64,000 nucleotides of DNA from assembly GCA_964036665.1 (NCBI GenBank), contig OZ038530.1, forward strand, positions 310,001 to 374,000, in the 5' to 3' direction. The translations under genes and the position numbers were made by a program. The DNA comes from Gordius sp. MW1. Taxonomy: Eukaryota > Nematomorpha > Gordioida > Gordea > Gordiidae. The notes beneath the pieces are model-generated. The model ran no database searches, had not been told where the DNA came from, and saw nothing but the letters and a program-made list of their open reading frames with translations. Positions 10,375 through 20,200 of the stretch are shown here, piece after piece. Every line of letters begins with the position of its first letter. Positions within the stretch are counted from its first letter, which is position 1.

Positions 10375-10615
10375 AGCACCTAATGGGACAATCTCCTACA
10401 ACTCTAGCGCCCTCGTGTGATTATCTCCTACAGCTCTAGCGCCCTCGTGTGACTATCTCCTACAGCTCTAGCGCCCTCGTGTTCCTATCTCCTATAGCTC
10501 TATCGCCCTCGTGTGACTATCTCCTATAACTGTAGCGCCTCCACGTGACTATCTCCTATAACTGTAGCGCCTCCACGTGCCTATGTGCTATAGCTTAAGC
10601 GCCTAGCAAACGCTA
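10375..10615. repeat. 32-bp tandem repeat, about seven copies
   Basis: The unit is approximated by ctctagcgccctcgtgtgac followed by tatctcctacag. Early copies are near identical; later ones drift to actgtagcgcctccacgtg. The array starts at the outer tip of the hAT right inverted repeat, whose sequence (ctatagctatacctctagc) resembles the repeat, so the repeat may have grown from the transposon end. Confidence 0.85.
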
Positions 10616-10990
10616 TTCCACCATCACTATCACGGACGGTCACGGATAGTCACGGACGGTCACAAATGGTCACGGACGGTCACGGATGGTCACGCTCGGA
10701 CACGGACGGACAACGGACGGACAACAAAAAGCGAGACACATAAATTGCATAGCAATTAAAAAATAAATAATTTGGCTTTAATTTGATATCTAAGCATTAT
10801 TTACGTTAGAAGCACGGACGAACAACGGACGGACACAGACGTACACAGACGGTCACGGACGGTCACGGACGGACACGGACACACAACTGACGGACACGGA
10901 CGGACAACGGACGGACAACAAAAAGCGAGCCCATAAATTGGATAGCAATTAAAAAATAAATAATTTGGCTTTAATTTGATATCTATCTAA
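10616..10990 (-). repeat. Compound satellite, first block, reverse orientation
   Basis: Decamers read as cacggacggt on the plus strand. Spacers end in gcccataaattgcatagcaa. The block ends at about 10990, where a reverse spacer (aagaattattt) meets gaccgtccgtccttccaacg and the array flips strand. Confidence 0.8.
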
Positions 10991-13900
10991 GAATTATTTG
11001 ACCGTCCGTCCTTCCAACGTAAATAATGTTTAGATAGCAAATTAAAGCCAAAATATTTATTTTTTAATTGCTATGCAATTTATGGGCTCGCTTTTTGTTG
11101 TCCGTCCGTGACCGTCCGTGACCATCCGTGACCGTCCGTGACCATCCGTGACCATCCGTGACTATCCGTGACCGTCCGTGACCATCCGTGATGGTCCGTG
11201 GCCATCCGTGAACATCCGTGACCGTCCGTGTCCATCCGTGACCATCCGTGACTATCCGTGACCGTCCGTGACCATCCGTGATGGTCCGTGGCCATCCGTG
11301 AACATCCGTGACCGTCCGTGACCATCCGTGACCATCCGTGACTATCCGTGACCGTCCGTGACCATCCGTGATGGTCCGTGGCCATCCGTGACCATCCGTG
11401 ACCGTCCGTGACCATCCGTGACCATCCGTGACTATCCGTGACCGTCCGTGACCATCCTTGATGGTCCGTGGCCATCCGTGAACATCCGTGACCGTCGTGT
11501 CCGTCCGTGACGGTCAGTGTCCGTCCGTGACCGTCTGTGTCCGTCCGTGACCGTCTGTGTCCGTCCGTGACCGTCCGTGTCCGTCCGTGACCGTCCGTGA
11601 CCATCCGTGACCGTCCGTATCCGTCCGTTGTCCGTCCGTCCTTCCAACGTAAATAATGCTTAGATAGATATCAAATTAAAGCCAAATTATTTATTTTTTA
11701 ATTGCTATGCAATTTATGGGCTCGCTTTTTGTTGTCCGTCCGTTGTCCGTCCGTGACCATCCGTGACCGTCCGTGACCATCCGTGACCGTCCGTGACCAT
11801 CCGTGACCGTCCGTGACGTCCGTGACCATCCGTGACTATCCGTGACCGTCCGTGACCATCCGTGATAGTCCGTGACCAGCCGTGACCGTCCGTGACAATC
11901 CGTGACCATCCGTGACCGTCCGTGACCGTCCGTTGTCCGTCCGTCCTCCAACGTAAATAATGCTTAGATAGATATCAAATTAAAGCCAAATTATTTATTT
12001 TTTAATTGCTATGCAATTTATGGGCTCGCTTTTGTTGTCCGTCCGTTGTCCGTCCGTGACCGTCCGTGACCGTCCGTGACCGTCCGTGACCGTCCGTGAC
12101 CGTCCGTAACCGTCCGTGACCGTCCGTGACCGTCCGTGACTATCCGTGACTATCCGTGACCGTCCGTGACCATCCGTGATAGTCCGTGACCGTCCGTGAC
12201 CGTCCGTGACCATCCGTGACCATCCGTGACCGTCCGTCCTTCCAACGTAAATAAGGCTTAGATAGCAAATTAAAGCCAAATTATTTATTTTTTAATTGCT
12301 ATGCAATTTATGGGCTCGCTTTTTGTGATCCGTCCGTTGTCCGTCCGTGACCATCCGTGACCATCCGTGACCCTCCGTGACCATCCGTGACCGTCCGTGA
12401 CCGTCCGTGACTATCCGTGTCCGTCCGTTGTCCGTCCGTCCTTCCAACGTAAATAATGCTTAGATAGATATCAAATTAAAGCCAAATTATTTATTTTTTA
12501 ATTGCTATGCAATTTATGGGCTCGCTTTTTGTTGTCCGTCCGTTGTCCGCCCGTGACCATCCGTGACCGTCCGTAACCATCCGTGACCGTCCGTGACCAT
12601 CCGTGACCGTCCGTGACCATCCGTGATAGTCCGTGACCATCCGTGACGATCCGTGACCGTCCGTGACCGTCCGTGACCGTCCGTGACCGTCCGTGACCGT
12701 CCGTGACCATCCGTGACCGTCCGTGATCGTCCTTGACCATCCGTGACCATCCGTGACTATCCTTGACCATCCGTGCCATCCGTGACTATCCGTGACCGTC
12801 CGTGACCGTCCGTGACCGTCCGTGACCATCCGTGACCGTCCGTGACCGTCCGTCCTTCCAACGTAAATAATGCTTAGATAGCAAGTAAAGCCAAAATATT
12901 TATTTTTTAATTGCTATGCAATTTATGGGCTCGCTTTTTGTTGTCCGTCCGTTGTCCGTCCGTGACCATCCGTGACCATCCGTGACCGTCCGTGACCATC
13001 CGTGTCCGTCCGTCCTTCCAACGTAAATAATGCTTAGATAGATATCGAATTAAAGCCAAATTATTTATTTTTTAATTGCTATGCAATTTATGGGCTCGCT
13101 TTTTGTTGTCCGTCCGTTGTCCGTCCGTGACCATCCGTTACCGTCCGTGACCATCGTGACCGTCCGTGACTATCCGTCGTCCGTGACCATCCGTGACCGT
13201 CCGTGACTATCCTTGACTATCCGTGACCGTCCGTGACCATCCGTGATAGTCCGTGACCAGCCGTGACCGTCCGTGACCGTCCATGACCGTCCGTGACCGT
13301 CCGTGACAATCCGTGACCGTCCATGACCATCCATGACCATCCGTGACCGTCCGTGACCGCCCGTTGTCCGTCCGTCCTTCCAACGTAAATAATGCTTAGA
13401 TAGATATCAAATTAAAGCCAAATTATTTATTTTTTAATTGCTATGCAATTTATGGGCTCGCTTTTTGTTGTCCGTCCGTTGTCCGTCCGTGACCGTCCGT
13501 GACCATCCGTGACCGTCCGTGACCATCCGTGACCGTCCGTGACCGTCCGTGACCGTCCGTGACTATCCGTGTCCGTCCGTTGTCCGTCCGTCCTTCCAAC
13601 GTAAATAATGCTTAGATAGATATCAAATTAAAGCCAAATTATTTATTTTTTAATTGCTATGCAATTTATGGGCTCGCTTTTTGTTGTCCGTCCGTTGTCC
13701 GTCCGTGACCATCCGTGACCGTCCGTAACCATCCGTGACCGTCCGTGACGATCCGTGACCGTCCGTGACCCCCCGTGACCGTCCATGACCATCCGTGACC
13801 GTCCGTGATCGTCCTTGACCATCCGTGACCATCCGTGACTATCCGTGACCATCCGTGACCATCCGTGACTATCCGTGACTGTCCGTGACCGTCCGTGACC

Positions 13901-14717
13901 GTCCGTGACCATCCGTGACCGTCCGTGACCGTCCGTCCTTCCAACGTAAATAATGCTTAGATAGCAAGTAAAGCCAAAATATTTATTTTTTAATTGCTAT
14001 GCAATTTATGGGCTCGCTTTTTGTTGTCCGTCCGTTGTCCGTCCGTGACCATCCGTGACCATCCGTGACCGTCCGTGACCATCCGTGTCCGTCCGTCCTT
14101 CCAACGTAAATAATGCTTAGATAGATATCGAATTAAAGCCAAATTATTTATTTTTTAATTGCTATGCAATTTATGGGCTCGCTTTTTGTTGTCCGTCCGT
14201 TGTCCGTCCGTGACCATCCGTTACCGTCCGTGACCATCCGTGACCGTCCGTGACTATCCGTCGTCCGTGACCATCCGTGACCGTCCGTGACAGTCCCTGA
14301 CTATCCGTGACCGTCCGTGACCATCCGTGATAGTCCGTGACCAGCCGTGACCGTCCCTGACCGTCCATGACCGTCCGTGACCGTCCGTGACAATCCGTGA
14401 CTGTCCATGACCATCCATGACCATCCGTGACCGTCCGTGACCGCCCGTTGTCTGTCCTTCCAACGTAAATAATGCTTAGATAGATATCAAATTAAAGCCA
14501 AATTATTTATTTTTTAATTGCTATGCTATTTATGGGCTCGCTTTTTGTTGTCCGTCCGTTGTCCGTCCGTGACCGTCCGTGACCATCCGTGACCGTCCGT
14601 GACCATCCGTGACTGTCCGTGACCATCCGTGACCATCCGTGTCCGTCCGTTGTCCGTCCGTCCTTCCAACGTAAATAATGCTTAGATAGATATCAAATTA
14701 AAGCCAAATTATTTATT
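10991..14717 (+). repeat. Compound satellite, forward block: spacer plus decamer minisatellite
   Basis: Repeating unit: an AT-rich spacer of about 110-120 bp followed by a variable number of decamers. The spacer begins ccttccaacgtaaataatgc, continues with a tagatag(atat)caaatt segment and a poly-T stretch, and ends with attgctatgcaatttatggg and ctcgctttttgttgtccgtc. The decamer is ccgtgaccgt or ccgtgaccat. Units differ in decamer number from a few to about 35. Two adjacent tracts, near 12491-13400 and 13643-14460, are nearly the same order of variants repeated about 1.15 kb apart. No host gene is present. Minus-strand open frames here are by-products of a stop-free decamer. Confidence 0.9.
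11100..11490 (+). repeat. 90-bp higher-order repeat inside the decamer array
   Basis: The rare decamer variant atggtccgtg followed by gccatccgtg occurs at 11191, 11281, 11371 and 11461, exactly 90 bp apart. Nine decamers therefore act as one homogenised unit, repeated four times. The period is divisible by both 3 and 10, which produces the long 174-codon minus-strand frame here. Confidence 0.85.
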
Positions 14718-14800
14718 AATTGCTATGCAATTTATGGGCTCGTTTTTGGTTGTCCGTCCGTCCGTCGTCCGTCCGTCCGTTATCCGTCCGTTGTCCGTCC

Positions 14801-15601
14801 TAGAGGTGTGCACGGATCAATCCGATCCGACATCCGATCCGATCCGTCCGAACTCGGATTCGGACGAATCGGATCAACATTTTAATTTTGGAAGTCGGAT
14901 CGGATCGGATCAACATTTTATTTTAGTCGGATCGGATCGGATTTTCAAATTTAAAATAAACAATAATAAGTTCTAATTAATTAAATTAATTATTTTTAGT
15001 TAATTATCTTTGCATTCTCTTACCATTTTTGATGCCCAATACCACCTCTCACCTTACTTACCCTAATATATTTATCAGTATTTCCCTAGCGTTTTTCCCT
15101 AGCTAGACTTTCTTGTTTGGCGAGAAAGAAGCTAGTGTCAATGATAAATCAGCATCTTCCGTTTCCTTTTTAGCACACGCATCTCTTTCTATCTTAACTC
15201 AACTCCGAAAATTATCAATCACAATCTCCCCTTTCCTTAAGGCACACGCGTAGCTCCTTTCCCCGAATTAAACCAGAAAATTAAGATTCTTTATTATTTT
15301 TATAGGATAATATGGAATTAGTCAAATAAAATTTTATATTTATTTCAGGTCTATTAAAATTGCTTACCTTATTTTTATGTATTTTGAATTTAATCATCAA
15401 TAAAAAGTTCTTGTCGTAAAATTTTAATTTAAAATTTCGGATCGGATCGGATCGGATCGTATTTAGATTTTAAAAAACTCGGATCGGATCGGATCGGATT
15501 TAGATTTTAAAAAACTCGGATCGGATCGGATGGATATAAAATTTTCCAAAAACCCCTCGGATCGGATCGGATCACGAAAATTTGATCCGTGCACACCTCT
15601 A
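14801..15601. mobile_element. hAT-type MITE, 801 bp, with 8-bp target duplication
   Basis: The left end is tagaggtgtgcacggatc and the right end gatccgtgcacacctcta is its perfect reverse complement, an 18-bp terminal inverted repeat. The element is flanked on both sides by gtccgtcc (14793-14800 and 15602-15609), an 8-bp target duplication diagnostic of hAT insertion. Subterminal regions are dense in cggatcggat motifs, possibly transposase binding sites. There is no coding capacity. The perfect ends and duplication indicate a recent insertion into the gtcc tract of element A. Confidence 0.9.
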
Positions 15602-15859
15602 GTCCGTCCGTTACCCTCCCTATCTATTTGCATTGGGTATATTAGGTTATCGATTTTTTAAATTAATGCATGAGAAAGAGGTGCCCCACCCCTCATCTCT
15701 ATCTCCCTCGCTGTGTTATTTTTTAAATTAATGCATAAGAGGTGCCCCACCCTTCATCTCTATCTCCCTCGCTTTCGGGCGGGGTCGGGTTTTAATTGCT
15801 ACGTTAAATTAATTCATAAGTATATCTATTCGTTTTTGAATTGGGTAACATTGATATTA

Positions 15860-16150
15860 ATTGCTATAATTACCCTATGCCCTCCACTACAAGGGCCTAT
15901 GCCTCTACTGATATGGGTCCCTGTGCCCCTACAAAAGCCTAGGGCTCTATTAATGTGGGGGCGAACCCCGGCGAACGTTCTGAATTGCTGGTTCGATTCC
16001 CGGAGAGGGCAAATTTTTTTTTTATTTTTTAAATTAAATTAATATATTTTTCCTGTTACTACCATTGATAATATGACTTTTTGGCCGTCCGCTTGTTCTA
16101 TTATTGTTTCATTTTATTATTTAATATACATAAATAAAAGTTGTTTACTT
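15860..16150 (+). mobile_element. tRNA-related SINE-like insertion
   Basis: This stretch is absent from the element A copy at 5485. It contains ggttcgattcc (15990-16000), an exact match to a pol III B box / tRNA T-loop, followed by cggagagggca and a T run (16014-16023) that could end pol III transcription. The matching ccctcc stretch lies about 120 bp upstream, too far for a normal tRNA, and the T-stem pairs poorly. The best reading is a tRNA-derived SINE fragment or decayed tRNA pseudogene. No convincing A box was found. Confidence 0.4.
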
Positions 16151-16224
16151 TTAATTGCAATGCAATTTAACTAGTTTTTGGGTTAGAATCCCGGAGTTTT
16201 TTTTGACTCTTATGATTGTTCTTG

Positions 16225-16745
16225 TTACTATCATTGATAATAAGACTTTTTGGCCGTCCGCTGGCTGCTGACCAATGAAAAAAATGACCATTGGCCAAAA
16301 TGTGAATCCGAGTTTATTTTTTCGTTTTTTTTGACTATTATGATTGTTCCTGTTACTACCATTGCTATTATGACTTTTTGGCCGTCCGCTGGCTCCTGAC
16401 CGATGGAAAAAATGACCATTGGCCAAAATGTGAATCGAAATTATTTTTTTCGTTTTTTTTGACTATTATGAATTTATACCCACTTTTACCGTGTCCTGGC
16501 TGCTGACCAATGGAAAAAAATGACCATTGGCCAAAATGTGATTCGAAAATTTTTTTTTCGTTTTTTTTACTCTTATGAATTTATATCCACTTTTACCGTG
16601 TGCTGGCTGCTGACCAATGGAAAAAAATGACCATTGGCCAAAGTGAGCATCAAAAATTTTTTTTCCGTTCTTTTGGCTATCATTGACTTATAGAGTATCT
16701 GTTGGTACTGACCAATGGAAAAAATGACCATTGGCCAAGTTTTTG
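16225..16745 (-). repeat. Internal tandem repeats of element A, copy 2
   Basis: Five copies of the gaccaatgg...ccattggcca dyad with intervening tcgtttttttt and ttttaccgtgtcctggctgc. They are the reverse complement of the repeats at 5911-6545. Confidence 0.8.
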
Positions 16746-17084
16746 ATTTTTTTAATTAAAAATTGTTCAAATTCATCAAAAAATTTCTCCCAACAATTCT
16801 GCTAATTCTTAACATTGTGATGTTTTATAATATAATGTTTGTTAGACCCATAATCACTAAAGGCCATAAAAACTAATGTAATACGCAACTAGATGCAAAC
16901 ACTAAATCTAACCCTAACACTTGCCTATATTACATTTTGCCTATAAATGGAAAATTTGTATAAATAATTAATTAATCATTAGGCATTTAATACCCCCCTA
17001 TAGGCATTCTCGCCCCTTCCCACCTTTCTCGCCCATAAATTGCATAGCAAATATGATACATTTATACGAAGTATAAATGAGTCG

Positions 17085-17190
17085 TCCCCCCTTCTCTTCC
17101 CCCCTTCCCTTCCCCCCTTCCCTTCCCCCCTTCCCTTCCCCCCTTCCCTTCCCCCCTTCCCTTCCCCCCTTCCCTTCTCCCCTCCCCCTT
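17085..17190. repeat. 13-bp homopyrimidine mirror repeat
   Basis: The unit ttcccttcccccc repeats about seven times, giving a long pure pyrimidine strand with mirror symmetry. The equivalent tract in other copies (2180-2220, 5510-5550, 9810-9850) is much shorter, so this copy has expanded. It could form triplex (H-DNA). Confidence 0.8.
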
Positions 17191-17213
17191 CACACGAGGG
17201 CCGAAGGCCCGAG

Positions 17214-20200
17214 TATTTTTTAATTGCTATGCAATTTATGGGCTCGCTTTTTGTTGTCCGTCCGTTGTCGGTCCGTGACCATCCGTGACCGTCCGTGACC
17301 GTCCGTGACCATCCGTGACCGTCCATGTCCGTCCGTGACCGTCCGTGTCCGTCCGTTGTCCGTCCGTCCTTCCAACGTAAATAATGCTTAGAGATATCAA
17401 ATTAAAGCCAAATTATTTAATTTTTAATTGCTATGCAATTTATGGGCTCGCTTTTTGTTGTCCGTCCGTTGTCCGTCCGTTGTCCGTCCGTAACCGCCCG
17501 TGTCCGTCCATTGCCCGTCCGTCCTTCCTTCCAACGTAAATAATGCTTAGATATCAAATGAAAGCCAAATTATTTATTTTTTAATTGCTATGCAATTTAT
17601 GGGCTCGCTTTTTGTTGTCCGTCCGTGTCCGTCAGTTGTCCGTCCGTGTCCGTCCGTGACCGTCCGTGTCCGTCCGTGTCCGTTCATGTCCGTCCGTTGT
17701 GCCCAACGTAAATAATGCTTAGATAGATATCAAATTAAAGCCAAATTATTTATTTTTTAATTGCTATGCAATTTATGGGCTTGCTTTTTGTTGTCCGTCC
17801 GTTGTCCGTCCGTTGTCCGTCCGTGACCATCCGTCACCATCCGTGACTGTCCGTGACCGTCCGTGACCGTCCGTGATGATCCGTGTCCGTCCGTTGTCCG
17901 TCCGTCCTTCCAACGTAAATAATGCTTAGATAGATATCAAATTAAAGCCAAATTATTTATTTTATAATTGCTATGCAATTTATGGGCTCGCTTTTTGTTG
18001 TCCGTCCGTTGTGTGTCCGTGACCATCCGTGACCGTCCGTGACCGTCCGTGACCGTCCGTGACCGTCCGTAACCGTCCGTGACCATCCGTGACTATCCGT
18101 GACCGTCTGTGACCATCCGTGACTCTCCGTGACCATCCGTGACCGTCCGTGTCCGTCCGTTGTCCGTCCGTCCTTCCAACGTAAATAATGCTTAGATAGA
18201 TATCAAATTAAAGCCAAATTATTAATTTTTAATTGTTATACAATTTATGGGCTCGCTTTTTGTTGTCCATCCGTGACCATCCGTGACCGTCCGTGACCAT
18301 CCGTGACCGTCCGAGACCATCCGTGACTATCCGTGACCGTCCGTGATTATCCGTGATAGTCCGTGACCGTCCGTGACCGTCCGTGACCATCCGTGACGGT
18401 CCGTGACGATCCGTGACCGTCCGTGACGATCCGTGACCGTCCGTGACGATCCGTGACGATCCGTGACCGTCCGTGACGATCCGTGACCGTCCTCCGTGAC
18501 CGTCCGTGACGATCCGTGACCGTCCGTGACGATCCGTGACCGTCCGTGACGATCCGTGACCGTCCGTGACGATCCGTGACCGTCCGTGACGATCCGTGAC
18601 CGTCCGTGACGATCCGTGACCGTCCGTGACGATCCGTGACCGTCCGTGACGATCCGTGACCATCCGTGATAGTCCGTGATCAGCCATGACCGTCCGTGAC
18701 CATCCGTGACCACCCGTGACCGTCCGTGACCGTCCGTCCTTCCAACGTAAATAATGCTTAGATAGCAAATTAAAGACAAATTATTAATTTTTTAATAGCT
18801 ATGCAATTTATGGGATCGCTTTTTGTTGTCCGTCCGTTGTCCGTCCGTGACCATCCGTGACCGTCCGTGACCATCCGTGTCCGTCCGTTGTCCGTCCGTC
18901 CTTCCAACGTAAATAATGCTTAGATAGCAAATTAAAGCCAAATGATTTATTTTTTAATTGCTATGCAATTTATGGGCTCGCTTTTTGTTGTCCGTCTGTT
19001 GTCCGTCCGTGTCCGTCCGTCCTGCCCAACGTAAATAATGCTTAGATACATATCAAATTAAAGCCAAAATGATTTATTTTTTAATTGCTCTGCAATATAT
19101 GGGCTCGCTTGTGTCCGTCCCTGTCCGTCCGTGTCCGTCCGTGTCGTTCCGTGACCGTTCGTGACCGTCCGTGATCATCCGTGACCATCCGTGACCATCC
19201 GTGACCGTCCGTGACCATCCGTGACCGTCCTGACCATCCGTGACTGTCAGTGACCATACGTGACCGTCCGTGACAATCCGTGACCATCCGTGACCGTCCG
19301 TCCTTCCAACGTAAATAATGCTTAGATAGCAAATTAAAGCCAAATTATTTATTTTTTAATTGCTATGCAATTTATGGGCTCGCTTTTTGTTGTCCGTCCG
19401 TTGTCCGTCCGTGACGATCCATGACCGTCCGTCCTTCCAACGTAAATAATGCTTAGATAGCAAATTAAAGCCAAATTATTTATTTTTTAATTGCTATGCA
19501 ATTTATGGGCTCGCTTTTTGTTGTCCGTCCGTTGTCCGTCCGTGACCATCCGTGACCATCCGTGACCGTCCGTGATTATCCGTGTTCGTCCGTTGTCCGT
19601 CTGTCCTTCCAACGTAAATAATGCTTAGATAGATATCAAATTAAAGCCAAATTATTTATTTTTTAATACCATCCGTGACTATCCGTGACCGTCCGTGACC
19701 ATCCGTGACCATCCGTGACCGTCCGTGTCCGTCCGTTGTCCGTCCGTCTTTTCAACGTAAATAATGCTTAGATAGATATCAAATTAAAGACAAATTATTT
19801 ATTTTTTAATTGCTATGCAATTTATGGGCTCGCTTTTGTTTGTCCGTCCTGACCATCCGTGACCATCCGTGACCATCCATGACCATCCGTGACCATCCGT
19901 GACCGTCCGTGACCATCCGTGACCATCCGTGACCGTCCGTGACCATCCGTGACTATACGTGACCGTCCGTGACCATCCGTGATAGTCCGTGACCATCCGT
20001 GACGATCCGTGACCGTCCTTGACAATCCGTGACCGTCCGTGACCGTCTGTGACCGTCCGTGACCGTCCGTGACCGTCCGTGACCGTCCGTGACCGTCCGT
20101 GACCATCCGTGACCGTCCGTGACCGTCCGTGACCATCCGTGATAGTCCGTGACCAGCCGTGACCGTCCGTGACCGTCCGTGACCATCCGTGACCGTCCGT

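Larger units (their letters stand above)
14718..17213 (-). mobile_element. Element A, copy 2, inside the satellite and itself interrupted
   Basis: Reverse complement of the 5485-6928 element. It runs from attgctatgcaatttatggg at the left to gggccgaaggcccgag at the right. It shares all landmarks: the (gtcc)n tract, the ggtgcccc/atctccctcgctg pair, the ccaatgg/ccattgg repeats, ctaaccctaacac, and the pyrimidine tract. It is longer because a hAT MITE (14801-15601) and a tRNA-like insertion (about 15860-16150) are nested in it. Satellite spacer sequence flanks both sides (aattatttatt on the left; tattttttaattgctatgc on the right). Confidence 0.75.

Noticed and set aside
16151..16426. 91-codon minus-strand frame MANGHFFHRS...
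   Set aside because: It reads through the tandem repeats of element A, and an equivalent frame in the other copy is broken differently.
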